From Peribacillus simplex (GTDB lineage: Bacteria > Bacillota > Bacilli > Bacillales > DSM-1321): a DNA stretch of 64,000 bases. Each line of letters starts with the position of its first letter. The stretch's first letter is position 1. A program made the position numbers and the translations under genes. The stretch lies in contig NZ_LNNH01000003.1 in the NCBI RefSeq assembly GCF_001542915.1, positions 89,767-153,766 on the forward strand. Direction: 5' to 3'. Of this stretch, positions 22,653 to 32,066 are shown piece after piece. The notes beneath the pieces are model-generated. The model was not told the DNA's origin and made no database searches. It saw only the letters and a program-made list of their open reading frames with translations.

Positions 22653-24839
22653 TCATGATTTACGGGGCCAAGCGTACTTTACAGGTTTAATCGGAAGCAC
22701 GATCTTAAAGACCGTACCTTTATTGACCTCGCTTTCAACAAAGACTTTTCCCAAATGGTTTTCAATGATTTTGAAGCTGATCATCAAGCCTAAGCCATTT
22801 CCCGATTTTTTTGTGGTGAAAAACGGTTCCCCCAGTTTCCTTAGCTGCTCAGGCGGCATTCCCTTTCCTGTATCGATTATCGAGATTTGCACGTTTTCCT
22901 CTTTACGTTCAGCCATGACTTTAATGGCTCCACCACCTGGCATCGCTTCCATCCCATTTTTAATGAAATTGAGAAACACTTGTTTTATCCGATTCTCATC
23001 ACAATTAACGAGTATTTCTTCATGGATGCCAACGAGTTTAAGCGATACGTGCTTCTTTCTTGCATCAAACTCCGTCAGTGATAAAACATTTTCAATGATT
23101 TTCACGATATTCTTCGTTTCCAAATTCAAGGACTGCGGTTTGGCCAATTGCAAGAACTCTTCCACGATCTCATTGACCCGATGGATTTCATCGAGAATGA
23201 TCTCGAGATATTCCAACCTGGTTTCGTCCGTTTCGTCTAGTTGCAGGTATTCCGTATACCCTTTCATGGAAGTCAGCGGATTCCTGATTTCATGTGCAAC
23301 GCCAGCAGCAAGCTGCCCAACTGCCGCCAATTTATCCTGCCGATGAAGCATCTCTTCCGTTTGCTTACGCTCTGTTATATCATACCGGATGGATAAAAAC
23401 TGAAAAGGCTTTCCATTCACTCCGAAAAACGGAACGATGGTTGTATCCACCCAATAGAAGCTCCCATCCTTTGCCTTGTTCCTGATTTCCCCCTTCCAAA
23501 CCTTCCGATCATGGATGGTTCGCCACATCTCCTCGAAGAACTCCTTGGAGTGAAGCCCCGAATTGACCAACCTATGAGTCTGGCCGATCAATTCATTTCT
23601 TTCATATCCGGAAATCTCTGAGAACTTTTCATTCACATCGATAATGACACCTTTTGCATCCGTGATGGCAACGATTGAGGACTGATCGATGGCATATTGC
23701 ATATCCTCTAGTTCCTGTATGGATCCCATCAAGTCATTTTCCGCCTTTTTCCGTGGCGAGATATTTGAACAGATTGAAATATATTGATAAGGTTTACCCT
23801 TTTTCATAAACGGAACGATGGTTGTATCCACCCAATACGTATCGCCGGTTTTAGTTCGATTGCAGATTTCACCATTCCATGTCTGCCCCTGGCCAATCGT
23901 GACCCATAGATCTGTGAAAAACTCTCTTGAATGGTAGCCTGAATTGATGATGGAATGATTCGTGCCGATTAGTTCCTGCTCTTCATATTGCGATATTTCC
24001 ATGAACTTTTCGTTCACATAAGTGATGGTCCCTTTTGCATCCGTGATAGCGACGATTGCAGATTGATCTAACGCATGCCTGATATCATTCACCGTATTAT
24101 CACTTTTTGCCAAACGCCGACCAACGATCGTACTTGAACCAATCAGGCTGGCAAGGATGAACAAAGAAACTAAGCAGACTAGGTAAAGCATGAATGGGGT
24201 AAGTTGTACAAAATCCCCCCGCTCGTCCTTACCGTCGACCGGTATCGGTATCACCCGCAACAAAAGATAATACCCTTCAATGATCGCCCCGCCCATCATC
24301 AATGTGCTCAGCGGCTTTAATGATGATTGACTGACCCTTTTAAAGTAAAAGAAGATGACGAGCGCTGTTGCAAAAATGCTAAAAATGATGAGCAGCGTAC
24401 TCACAAGCAAATACGGGTTATATTGTACGGAGTGATTGATGGTTAAAATGCTCATCATATAATTAGACAATAATGCCATCGTAAACATAAAACTGCAGAA
24501 AGTGATTTGCAGCAATTCTGTTTTATACGAAATGGCCAGTAGCCCCACCGCAGCGAGCGATATCGCCAATAGTAATGAAAATAATATTGTAGAAAAGTTG
24601 TATGATGCAACTCCTGAATTATCGAGTGTAAATATGATCACCAAATTAAGTGTCCATAGGGCCACCCCCATCGAACAGCTGCTTCCTATGTATAAAAGGC
24701 GCTTATACTTCTCGACCGACAGGAATGTTGTCAATAAATCCAATGCCGTATAACAGGCCATTATGATTAAAAGTGCCGCTATCATAAACAGGATGGGATT
24801 TAATGCTACGATTGAATGTTCCATTATTGCAATGATCAC
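22653..24839 (-). CDS. membrane PAS-PAS sensor histidine kinase
   Basis: A 728-residue kinase. The N-terminus has about seven hydrophobic helices (to about 235); its second helix region resembles MHYT sensor domains but the diagnostic residues are replaced (WTLN). Two near-duplicate PAS domains follow, each with AIVAITDAKG or SIVAITDAKG and a YWVDTTIVPF block. Then come HisKA (phospho-acceptor in VAHEIRNPLTSMKGY) and HATPase_c (GKGM, GNGLGL). The HisKA segment resembles sporulation kinases. No response regulator is adjacent, so it may feed the Spo0 phosphorelay. The GTG at 24839 has AGGAGA upstream; ATG 24824 is possible. Confidence 0.92.
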   Translation of the reverse strand: MIIAIMEHSIVALNPILFMIAALLIIMACYTALDLLTTFLSVEKYKRLLYIGSSCSMGVALWTLNLVIIFTLDNSGVASYNFSTILFSLLLAISLAAVGLLAISYKTELLQITFCSFMFTMALLSNYMMSILTINHSVQYNPYLLVSTLLIIFSIFATALVIFFYFKRVSQSSLKPLSTLMMGGAIIEGYYLLLRVIPIPVDGKDERGDFVQLTPFMLYLVCLVSLFILASLIGSSTIVGRRLAKSDNTVNDIRHALDQSAIVAITDAKGTITYVNEKFMEISQYEEQELIGTNHSIINSGYHSREFFTDLWVTIGQGQTWNGEICNRTKTGDTYWVDTTIVPFMKKGKPYQYISICSNISPRKKAENDLMGSIQELEDMQYAIDQSSIVAITDAKGVIIDVNEKFSEISGYERNELIGQTHRLVNSGLHSKEFFEEMWRTIHDRKVWKGEIRNKAKDGSFYWVDTTIVPFFGVNGKPFQFLSIRYDITERKQTEEMLHRQDKLAAVGQLAAGVAHEIRNPLTSMKGYTEYLQLDETDETRLEYLEIILDEIHRVNEIVEEFLQLAKPQSLNLETKNIVKIIENVLSLTEFDARKKHVSLKLVGIHEEILVNCDENRIKQVFLNFIKNGMEAMPGGGAIKVMAERKEENVQISIIDTGKGMPPEQLRKLGEPFFTTKKSGNGLGLMISFKIIENHLGKVFVESEVNKGTVFKIVLPIKPVKYAWPRKS

Positions 24840-25173
24840 CTCGTTCTCCTATATTGTAATGGAAAATTACAGTGACTCAAAGGTTTTTATTTCCTTTCAC
24901 CCACGTCTCTTTCGTCAGACCCGTTCCAGCTGAAATTGAGACTTTCTTTCATAAAATCAAAAAAAATAGAAATACTATTCTTTTGTATAGAGTAAAATAG
25001 AAAAAGGACAAAGCCCGACGACCGTCCAATCAAGCTTTTTCGATGCGGTGTATATTTTATGACCAAAATAATTATACAGAAAATATATTAAATATGAATG
25101 TTAATTTCTTTATTTAATGATCCCTATATGTTTATAATTAAATTGAGACGTATAGAGCGAAGGAGTGAGAGGC
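24840..25173. other. divergent intergenic region, kinase / yitT-like gene
   Basis: AT-rich, with no supported ORF. A TATAAT-like box near 25134-25139 (GTTTATAATTAAA) could serve the rightward YitT-family gene. No terminator or operator pattern stands out. Confidence 0.4.
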
Positions 25174-26088
25174 ATGATTATGTCAGACCTGGCAGGAGCA
25201 AGCACAGCGGAAATTATGCAAAAAAAGACCCAGCATAAAAAATTGACGCTAAGACAAATTTTACAGAGAGGTCTTTTGATTACGATCGGCGCAGTTTTGA
25301 TGGCTGTCGGCCTCGAGATTTTTTTGGTACCGAATAATGTTATCGATGGGGGAATAACAGGGATTTCGATTATGTTATCCTACATAACTGGTTGGAAGCT
25401 CGGTATCTTCCTTTTCATCTTGAATCTCCCTTTCTTTTTTATCGGGTATAAACAAATTGGAAAAACCTTCGCATTATCTACCCTGTATGGAATTTTAGTC
25501 CTTTCCATAACTACTACATTGCTTCATCACGTACCAGCATTCACACAAGATATCCTCTTAGCATCCGCTTTTGGCGGAATGATTCTTGGCATTGGTGTCG
25601 GAATGGTCATTCGATATGGCGGCTCATTGGATGGTACGGAAATACTGGCCATCCTCGCCAGCAAAAAGCTCCCTTTTTCCGTTGGAGAGATTGTGATGTT
25701 CTTTAATTTATTCATCCTTGGGAGTGCCGGTTTCGTTTTCTCTTGGGATCGTGCCATGTACTCGATCATTGCGTATTTCGTAGCCTACAAAACGATGGAT
25801 ATCGTTATCGCTGGTTTGGATGAATCCAAATTCGTATGGATCATCAGTGATGAGTTCGGTGATATTGGAGACGCAATCATGCACCGCCTTGGAAGGGGCG
25901 TAACCTTTTTGGCTGGTGAAGGCGCTTATTCCGGGGATGATAAAAAAGTTATCTTTTGTGTAATCAACAGGCTTGAGGAAGCAAAGCTTAAGGATATCGT
26001 GAAAAGCTTTGACCCGTCTGCCTTCCTTGCCGTGGGTGACATCGCGGAAGTTCGCGGGGGCAGGTTCAAGAAAAAGGATATTCATTGA
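25174..26088 (+). CDS. YitT-family membrane protein (DUF161 / DUF2179)
   Basis: A 304-residue protein with about five to six hydrophobic helices (about 30-210) followed by a soluble DUF2179 domain. It shows typical YitT blocks: the VPNNVIDGGITGISIML segment, GGSLDGTEILA, and the C-terminal GDIAEVRGGRFKKK. The family has several paralogues per Bacillus genome, of unknown transport role. ATG 25174 is preferred, with AAGGAGTGAG upstream. It is followed by a long terminator and is monocistronic. Confidence 0.92.
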   Translation: MIMSDLAGASTAEIMQKKTQHKKLTLRQILQRGLLITIGAVLMAVGLEIFLVPNNVIDGGITGISIMLSYITGWKLGIFLFILNLPFFFIGYKQIGKTFALSTLYGILVLSITTTLLHHVPAFTQDILLASAFGGMILGIGVGMVIRYGGSLDGTEILAILASKKLPFSVGEIVMFFNLFILGSAGFVFSWDRAMYSIIAYFVAYKTMDIVIAGLDESKFVWIISDEFGDIGDAIMHRLGRGVTFLAGEGAYSGDDKKVIFCVINRLEEAKLKDIVKSFDPSAFLAVGDIAEVRGGRFKKKDIH

Positions 26089-26131
26089 ACTTTTCAATTA
26101 CCCTTCCTGCTTTTTTCCAGGATTCTAGGCA

Positions 26132-26180
26132 AAAAGATAAAAAAAGCTGAAGGGAATTCCCTTCAGCTTTTTTTATCTTT
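26132..26180 (+). terminator. long terminator after yitT-like gene
   Basis: A 22-bp stem formed by AAAGATAAAAAAAGCTGAAGGG and its complement around AATT. It also serves the convergent YdjO-like gene ending at 26180. Confidence 0.9.
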
Positions 26181-26374
26181 TAATAATTTCTGGGATTGTT
26201 GATCGCTTGAAGCATTCTGGTTCCGGGTTTCATCTCACTGCTGCATAGCGGACAAACATGTTCATCATTACTTGTAAAGTTATCGCGGATCCACCCTTTG
26301 CAATCTTCTGATGTACATTCCCATACCTTTGTTTCTTCAGGAATGATTTCTTCCGTATTATTTCTTCTATACAT
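26180..26374 (-). CDS. YdjO-family zinc-ribbon-like protein, copy 1
   Basis: A 64-residue protein with two cysteine pairs (WECTSEDC and HVCPLC) spaced as in a small zinc ribbon. The layout, including KGWIRDNF between the pairs, matches YdjO, annotated as cold-inducible in B. subtilis. ATG 26374 is chosen because AAGGAG sits eight bases upstream. A paralogue lies about 850 bp away on the same strand. Precise function is unknown. Confidence 0.85.
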   Translation of the reverse strand: MYRRNNTEEIIPEETKVWECTSEDCKGWIRDNFTSNDEHVCPLCSSEMKPGTRMLQAINNPRNY

Positions 26375-26383
26375 ATATCTCAC

Positions 26384-27222
26384 TCCTTAGAATTTGAATT
26401 GACTCCGTCCTGCATAAAAGCTTTCAAGCCATAAAGATAAAAGAAGAATAGATGGCGAATAATCTAAATAATTGTGAGTGTTACTCATGCTTATTCTCCA
26501 CACTCAACCTCGCAAGTTTCAAGAAGTTGAATATAGGACCATGAATTTTTAATATCTCATTATCCATTATAACATATAAAGCTGTTAATAATTGAGTAAA
26601 GATCGTAAAGAAGAGATGATTCTGTAAATAATACTTTCAAAGGCCAGATAAATCTGAAGCAAAGTCCCGATTACCCTCGAGGTATTCGGGACTTTGCTGA
26701 GTAAGAATCCATTCCATATGGTTCTTCCTGCCCGTTCGCATGAATTGCTTCAAAATGAACTGGGCATGAGAGTAATTTTAGTGCCAAAACCTAAAACAAT
26801 GAAAGCCCTGCCTCTCTCCCATCCATACGGTTCCTAGACCGTGCCTGCGAGAATCAGGTAAAAGCTTGTAAGTACATGTTTATTAATTAAAACCGTCCGT
26901 AATTCCAATTGGGAAAAGTATATTCCAAAAGATAAATGGTACATAGAAGTAAGTTAATGAAGAACAGAAATGGATCGAGGAAAATACTTGGTGACTACTT
27001 GTATTTCTTTTATCTAGATGTGTTTAACTTGATTCTACTTCATCATACCTATGATGAAAAATTATTTGATTAATAAAAATGTTACTTTAAATTACCCTCC
27101 AGTGCTTATCGCTAATAGCACTGAAACTTTATAATATCACACATATATATAAATGTAAAGTGTTAAATTCGAATTCTTCCTTCTTGAACGCAAAAAAATA
27201 AAGAGGCAATGTTTCACCTCTT
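26384..27222. other. long intergenic region between two YdjO paralogues
   Basis: 839 bp with no supported gene on either strand. It contains an orphan 12-bp-stem hairpin (26659-26697, GCAAAGTCCCGA / TCGGGACTTTGC, 15-base loop) and a smaller one at 27100-27123 (CAGTGCT / AGCACTG). An untranslated RNA or a decayed gene is possible, but neither is supported. Confidence 0.45.
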
Positions 27223-27228
27223 TTATTT
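27196..27228 (-). terminator. terminator overlapping the end of YdjO copy 2
   Basis: AAATAAAGAGG and CCTCTTTTATTT pair with a one-base bulge, followed by T-rich sequence on the minus strand. The stem overlaps the stop codon at 27223-27225. Confidence 0.6.
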
Positions 27229-27429
27229 GAATGCATTATATTCATTTTCGATTTTTGGCAGTTCCCTGACCTCTTCGATCAATTGACTGCCGCACATTGG
27301 GCAATCATAGTTTTCCGAGGCAAAATCCTTTCTCATCCAACCATTGCAATCTGCTGATCCGCATGCATATACTATCGTATCTTCCATAATGATTTCTGGT
27401 TCCTCTGAATTCTTTTTGCCAAAATACAT
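27223..27429 (-). CDS. YdjO-family zinc-ribbon-like protein, copy 2
   Basis: A 68-residue paralogue of the protein at 26180-26374. Its cysteine pairs are VYACGSADC and YDCPMC, with CNGWMRKDFAS between. The first pair context and the NGW motif are shared, while the N- and C-termini differ. ATG 27429 follows AGGAGG at six bases; an upstream TTG is less likely. It sits upstream of recQ's end on the same strand but is separated by about 130 bp. Confidence 0.83.
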   Translation of the reverse strand: MYFGKKNSEEPEIIMEDTIVYACGSADCNGWMRKDFASENYDCPMCGSQLIEEVRELPKIENEYNAFK

Positions 27430-27560
27430 GAGCAACCTCCTCTTTTTTATATAAAGACTCTGACCAAAGGCAATAACCTTACCTTTACATCAACCCTAGT
27501 ATACGCATTAAACCAAAATCTTATTTATTCATGGAAAAAATTATCCAAAAAACTATCCGC

Positions 27561-29681
27561 TTATCTTTTTTCCATCCCTGCTTTCACCATGATCGCTTTT
27601 ATCATAAAATATGAAATATGTTCAGGCAGGGCTTCTTTCAATGGTTTTAGTTTTTCAGAATTCAATTGTAATGCCGTTTCCAATACGAGACCGTACTCTT
27701 CATCCGAGAAAATATCTTCCCATTTGATATCCATGTGTTCTTGGGCACACTTTAATAAATGATTTTCGATAGAAATCGTGGACAGCCCTCTTAAGGCTCC
27801 AATTTCTTTCATCGATTTACCCTCTTGGTATAAGCGGTAGCTTTCCAGGTGTGAAGGCGTAGTGCTGCGCTTACTTGTTTCCTTAGTAACCATTGTATTG
27901 GTTTCAACTTCAGGATGTGCCTGTACATATTGGGAAATCCTTTCGAGGAACGCTGCGCCGAATCGCTCGAACTTCTGGGTGCCCACCCCTTTGACGTCAA
28001 GGAATGCCTGTTCCGTTCCAGGCAGTTTTGCAGCCATATCCTTTAAGGAAGCATCGGAAAAAATAATGAATGGCGGGACATTTTCATTTGCAGCCATTTC
28101 TTTTCTTAATTGCCGTAATTCTTCAAACAACCCATGATCGACACTGATGCTGCTAACATGCTTCATTTCTTTTCGAAGTACTTTTTTATGCCCCAAAAGG
28201 ACCTCCCTGCCGGAATTGGTTACTTTCAGGACAGGGAATTGCCCGCCCGTCATTTCGATATACTGCTTAGCTGTCAGGAAATCAATGAAATCGCCAACAT
28301 CCTTTGCCGTTTGATTATTGATGATCCCATAAGTCGAAAGCTTCTGAAAGCCAAACTCCTCCACTTTCTTATTCCGTGAACCTGTCAGCACCTGGGAAAT
28401 CATCATCTTGCCAAATCGCTCACCCATGCGCAGCATGCACGAAAGCACCATCTGTGCCTGGGTCGTTACGTCCACGGAATCGCGTTTATCCGTACAATTC
28501 TCGCAATGACCGCAATCCTCGGGGGCTTCTTCCCCAAAATACCGAAGAATGAATGCCTGCAAACACCCTTCGGTAAAGCAATAGTCCTTCATTTTATTTA
28601 ACTTCTTCAGCTCCTGAGCTTGCCACTCCTGCGATGGGTTTGATTGATCGATCAAGAATCGCTGAATTTGCATATCTTGCGGGGAATACAACAGGATGCA
28701 TTCACTTTCCAAACCATCACGGCCTGCACGGCCCGCTTCCTGATAATAACTTTCCATATTCTTTGGAGTTTGATAATGAATGACGTACCTAACATTCGAT
28801 TTATCGATCCCCATGCCAAAGGCCGAAGTCGCAACCATCAAGGAAACTTCATCACGAATGAATTCATCTTGCTGTTTTGAACGATCCTGCTCATTCATCC
28901 CAGCATGATAGCGTCCTGTTTTGAAGCCAGCTTTATTAAGCTTCGCATGCAATGAATCCACTTCTTTCCTGGTTGCCGCATAGATAATGCCCGATTCATT
29001 TTTGTTTTTTTCAACATAGCGCATTAAAAACCGGCCGCGATTTTCTTCCTTCACAACCGAAAAAAATAAGTTATCCCTGGAGAATCCCGTTGAAATGGCA
29101 TGCTCCTTGGATATACCAAGGGACTGACATATATCATCAATAACGTGCGGGGTCGCTGTCGCCGTCAAGGCCAGGACAGTCGGCTCTGCTGGCATGTTCT
29201 TCAGCAAAGTTTTGATTTTTAAATAGCTTGGCCGGAAGTCATGGCCCCATTGAGAGATACAATGAGCCTCGTCAATGGCGACCAATGAAATTTCCACACT
29301 AAACAACTCCTGTTGAAATGCAGGGTTTTCCAGTCTTTCAGGAGCAACGTATACCAGCTTATACCGTCCTTGCTTAATATCGTTCATTCTCTTTGAAGAT
29401 TCCAAACCTGAAATGGAGCTATTCAGAAATGTGGCATCAATCCCATTTTGTTCGAGGGCGTCTACTTGATCCTTCATCAAGGAAATAAGCGGGGATATCA
29501 CGAGTGTAACACCAGGCAACAGAAGTGCCGGAATTTGATAACATATGGATTTACCCCCGCCCGTAGGCATGATACCGGCTGTATTCATTCCTTTTAACAC
29601 CTGTTCGATAATCTGTTCCTGTCCTTTTCTAAATGATTCATAACCATAATACTGCTGTAAATATTCACGTGCCTTCTCCAT
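27561..29681 (-). CDS. recQ: ATP-dependent DNA helicase RecQ
   Basis: A 706-residue 3'-5' DNA helicase for recombination and fork repair. The N-terminal helicase core has Walker A MPTGGGKS, the DEAH box IDEAHCISQWGHDFR and motif VI QEAGRAGRDG. The RecQ zinc-binding cysteines (CFTEGC, CGHCENC) follow, then a winged-helix RQC domain and an HRDC domain (about 520-600). A C-terminal extra helical segment (about 610-706) is also present. This is the full RecQ domain set, longer than the short RecS paralogue. ATG 29681 has AGGAGGAG ten bases upstream. Confidence 0.95.
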   Translation of the reverse strand: MEKAREYLQQYYGYESFRKGQEQIIEQVLKGMNTAGIMPTGGGKSICYQIPALLLPGVTLVISPLISLMKDQVDALEQNGIDATFLNSSISGLESSKRMNDIKQGRYKLVYVAPERLENPAFQQELFSVEISLVAIDEAHCISQWGHDFRPSYLKIKTLLKNMPAEPTVLALTATATPHVIDDICQSLGISKEHAISTGFSRDNLFFSVVKEENRGRFLMRYVEKNKNESGIIYAATRKEVDSLHAKLNKAGFKTGRYHAGMNEQDRSKQQDEFIRDEVSLMVATSAFGMGIDKSNVRYVIHYQTPKNMESYYQEAGRAGRDGLESECILLYSPQDMQIQRFLIDQSNPSQEWQAQELKKLNKMKDYCFTEGCLQAFILRYFGEEAPEDCGHCENCTDKRDSVDVTTQAQMVLSCMLRMGERFGKMMISQVLTGSRNKKVEEFGFQKLSTYGIINNQTAKDVGDFIDFLTAKQYIEMTGGQFPVLKVTNSGREVLLGHKKVLRKEMKHVSSISVDHGLFEELRQLRKEMAANENVPPFIIFSDASLKDMAAKLPGTEQAFLDVKGVGTQKFERFGAAFLERISQYVQAHPEVETNTMVTKETSKRSTTPSHLESYRLYQEGKSMKEIGALRGLSTISIENHLLKCAQEHMDIKWEDIFSDEEYGLVLETALQLNSEKLKPLKEALPEHISYFMIKAIMVKAGMEKR

Positions 29682-29772
29682 CAATTCACTACTCCTCCTA
29701 TTTATCTTGTAAGGTCCGATAAGGGTTCATTACTTTCATTGTACCTGCTTTTCCGATCAACCAAAAGCACAA

Positions 29773-29809
29773 AAAGAGTAGACACATTAATTCTCCGTGT
29801 CTACTCTTT
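29773..29809 (-). terminator. terminator after yocH-like gene
   Basis: AAAGAGTAGACAC and GTGTCTACTCTTT pair around an 11-base loop with T runs on both sides. It lies just past the stop codon at 29840 on the minus strand. Confidence 0.85.
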
Positions 29810-29839
29810 TCAATATATGAACATGTTTTGCATGGTAAG

Positions 29840-30655
29840 TTAATTCAGGATTTGAACTTTAACATTTTTAACGCCCCAATTATTGGCGTCCTGTTCATTA
29901 GGAACAAAAAGGTCCACTCTATTTCCCTTGATGGCACTTCCAGTATCGGCAGCTGTTGCGTATCCATACCCCTCCACATAAACTTTTGAACCTAGCGGAA
30001 TGACTGATGGATCTACGGAAATCACTTTTGCATTCGGATTGGCTTTCAAATCAACCCCTGTTGCTGTAGTGCCGCTGCAGCCTTGACAATCAGCCGTGTA
30101 AGCCGTTGCTCTGACAGTCAATTCTTTTTCCACACCCGCTTGATCGTTGGATTCCTGGTTTGAATCTGCCTTTTCTGGTTGTTCAGCTGGCTTCTCTTGT
30201 TCTGCTGGTTTAGATTGTTCTGCCGGCTTCTCTTGTTCCTCCGGTGCAGCCTGCTCTGATGTTTGCTCAGGACCTGCGCTCGCCGCTTCCACTTTGTTGC
30301 CTGCCGGCTTGATGACTAAATCCTGATCCGGATGGATCGTGTCGGAATTTAGGTCGTTCCAAGATTTAATATCATGTACCGATACATCATATTTGTGTGC
30401 TATTTCCGATAATGTCTCCCCTGACTTGACTTTATGATGCTGTTCTTGAGAGATATGTATGGTTTCTCCTACATAAATCGAGTCTGAAGACAAATCATTC
30501 CAAGACTTAATATCTTCTATTGATACTTTATATGTTTGAGATATCCCCCATAATGTGTCTCCATCTTTCACTTTGACATCTTCTGCTTGTACCGGAATGG
30601 TGAATGCACCGGATATTGCAGCCGCTGCCGCTAACGATAAGATTGATTTTTTCAT
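29840..30655 (-). CDS. yocH: LysM-LysM-3D secreted cell-wall protein (YocH type)
   Basis: A 271-residue exported protein: signal peptide (1-24, cleavage near VQA-E), two LysM peptidoglycan-binding domains (about 27-70 and 73-116), and a low-complexity linker of repeated EKPAEQ-type units (about 125-175). A C-terminal 3D (MltA-like) domain ends the protein, with the Asp-containing block VDPSVIPLGSKVYVEGYG, TAADTG and GNRVDLFV. The architecture matches YocH, a WalR-controlled muramidase-like autolysin in B. subtilis. The ribosome binding site AAGGAGG is clear. Acts outside the cell on the wall. Confidence 0.93.
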   Translation of the reverse strand: MKKSILSLAAAAAISGAFTIPVQAEDVKVKDGDTLWGISQTYKVSIEDIKSWNDLSSDSIYVGETIHISQEQHHKVKSGETLSEIAHKYDVSVHDIKSWNDLNSDTIHPDQDLVIKPAGNKVEAASAGPEQTSEQAAPEEQEKPAEQSKPAEQEKPAEQPEKADSNQESNDQAGVEKELTVRATAYTADCQGCSGTTATGVDLKANPNAKVISVDPSVIPLGSKVYVEGYGYATAADTGSAIKGNRVDLFVPNEQDANNWGVKNVKVQILN

Positions 30656-30848
30656 ATGTTGTTACCTCCTTGTGAGCTACTTTATAAGCTACGAGTTAAA
30701 TCTTAACATAGTTTTTCTCTATACAAAGAACAAACAGATAAAGAATAGATGACAAACATCACAGGAAGATAACGGTATTATAACAACGATTTATAATATT
30801 CTGAAAAAACATCTTTTTCCATAACATCTCCTTTCCAAAGAAATATAG

Positions 30849-30878
30849 GCATATTATGCACGGCCGAGGCATAAAAAT
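30849..30878 (+). promoter_or_regulatory. putative sigma-E promoter of cotJABC
   Basis: GCATATT (30849-30855), a 14-base spacer and CATAAAAAT (30870-30878) fit the -35 and -10 patterns of sporulation sigma-E. The first gene starts 34 bp downstream. Confidence 0.6.
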
Positions 30879-30911
30879 TAAAGGCCATATTTTTACGAAG
30901 GAGGCATATTC

Positions 30912-31145
30912 GTGACGCGCGATAAATCCTTTACATTAGTCAAATCATATAAACCTTTTCATAGTAAGGATGATCCTTGTCCCCCCATAGGGAGGAAATA
31001 CTACAGAACGCCACCCCATTTATATATCAATTTTCAACCTCCGAACCTGGAGCAATTCACACCAGAGGAAGCACTGAAATACGGGACGTTATGGAAGTTT
31101 TTTTATGATTATTATGATAATCCATATCGGGAAAGGGAGTCGTAA
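30912..31145 (+). CDS. cotJA: spore coat-associated protein CotJA
   Basis: A 77-residue protein with a proline- and tyrosine-rich centre (PPIGRKYYRTPPHLYINFQPPNLEQFTPEEAL). That pattern is characteristic of CotJA, a component incorporated into the inner spore coat in the mother cell. GTG 30912 is preceded by AAGGAGG. The stop codon abuts the cotJB start directly (31145/31146), and a sigma-E-like promoter lies upstream. Confidence comes mainly from family pattern and gene order. Confidence 0.92.
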   Translation: MTRDKSFTLVKSYKPFHSKDDPCPPIGRKYYRTPPHLYINFQPPNLEQFTPEEALKYGTLWKFFYDYYDNPYRERES

Positions 31146-31409
31146 ATGAATAAACTGGATGATGAATATTATCATTTGCTTGAACAAATACAAGCTGCGG
31201 ATTTTGTGCTTGTCGAGCTGACTCATTATTTGGATACCCATCCTAATGACCAGCAGGCCCTGCTGCAATTCAATCAATTCCATGAATATTCCAGGCAACT
31301 GAAAGCGGTTTTTGAACCTAAATACGGTCCCTTATTGGGATTCGGAAACAGTTCCGGCGGTGAAAATAAATGGGAATGGGGCCAAGGCCCCTGGCCTTGG
31401 CAAGTATAA
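31146..31409 (+). CDS. cotJB: spore coat protein CotJB
   Basis: An 87-residue mostly helical protein. It includes the [15 protein letters not shown] motif and a C-terminal tail rich in Gly, Trp and Pro (GPWPWQ), as expected for CotJB. The start immediately follows the cotJA stop, with AAAGGGAGTC as ribosome binding site. The middle gene of the three-gene coat operon; the partner proteins build the CotJ layer. Confidence 0.93.
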   Translation: MNKLDDEYYHLLEQIQAADFVLVELTHYLDTHPNDQQALLQFNQFHEYSRQLKAVFEPKYGPLLGFGNSSGGENKWEWGQGPWPWQV

Positions 31410-31421
31410 GGAGAGATATCG

Positions 31422-31991
31422 ATGTGGGTTTATGAAAAGAAGCTGCAATACCCGGTTAAAGTCAGGGACTGCAATCCTAGATTGGCAAAATATTTAATTG
31501 AACAATACGGGGGAGCCGATGGAGAATTGGCAGCTGCCCTTCGTTACTTAAATCAGCGCTACACGATTCCTGACAAAGTGATTGGATTGTTAACCGATAT
31601 CGGAACGGAAGAATTCGCTCATCTGGAAATGATCGCTACGATGATATATAAGCTCACGAAGGACGCCAAGCCACAACAAATGGCTGAAGCAGGACTTGGA
31701 GATCATTATGTCAATCATGATAGTGCACTGTTTTATCATGATGCGGCAGGAAACCCATGGACAGCCACGTATATCCAAGCAAAAGGGGATCCGATTGCCG
31801 ATCTTTATGAAGATATTGCCGCTGAAGAGAAGGCGCGAGCAACGTATCAGTGGTTAATTGACATCTCAGACGACCCGGATATCAATGATTCCCTAAGGTT
31901 TTTACGCGAAAGGGAAATTGTCCATAGCATGAGATTTAGAGAGGCAGTGGAGATTTTAAAAGATGAACAAGGTAAAAAGAAGATTTTTTGA
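31422..31991 (+). CDS. cotJC: spore coat protein CotJC (manganese catalase family)
   Basis: A 189-residue protein of the manganese-catalase family. Di-metal ligand-type helices are visible: GELAAALRYLNQRY, TEEFAHLEMIATM, and late DIAAEEKARATYQW and REREIVHSMRF, with paired Glu/His residues. In spores CotJC lies in the coat and may degrade peroxide. ATG 31422 has AAGGAGAG upstream; it follows cotJB by 12 bp. A terminator closes the operon at 32004-32049. Confidence 0.95.
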   Translation: MWVYEKKLQYPVKVRDCNPRLAKYLIEQYGGADGELAAALRYLNQRYTIPDKVIGLLTDIGTEEFAHLEMIATMIYKLTKDAKPQQMAEAGLGDHYVNHDSALFYHDAAGNPWTATYIQAKGDPIADLYEDIAAEEKARATYQWLIDISDDPDINDSLRFLREREIVHSMRFREAVEILKDEQGKKKIF

Positions 31992-32003
31992 AGAGCATAA
32001 AAA

Positions 32004-32049
32004 AAATGGACCCCCATCTAAGACTTTTGTCTACAATGGGGGTCCATTT
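32004..32049. terminator. bidirectional terminator, cotJC / cvfB
   Basis: AAATGGACCCCCAT and ATGGGGGTCCATTT form a 14-bp stem, with a small inner hairpin (AGAC-TTTT-GTCT) in the loop. Convergent genes lie on each side. Confidence 0.9.
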
Positions 32050-32066
32050 GAATTCTGCGCTTATCA

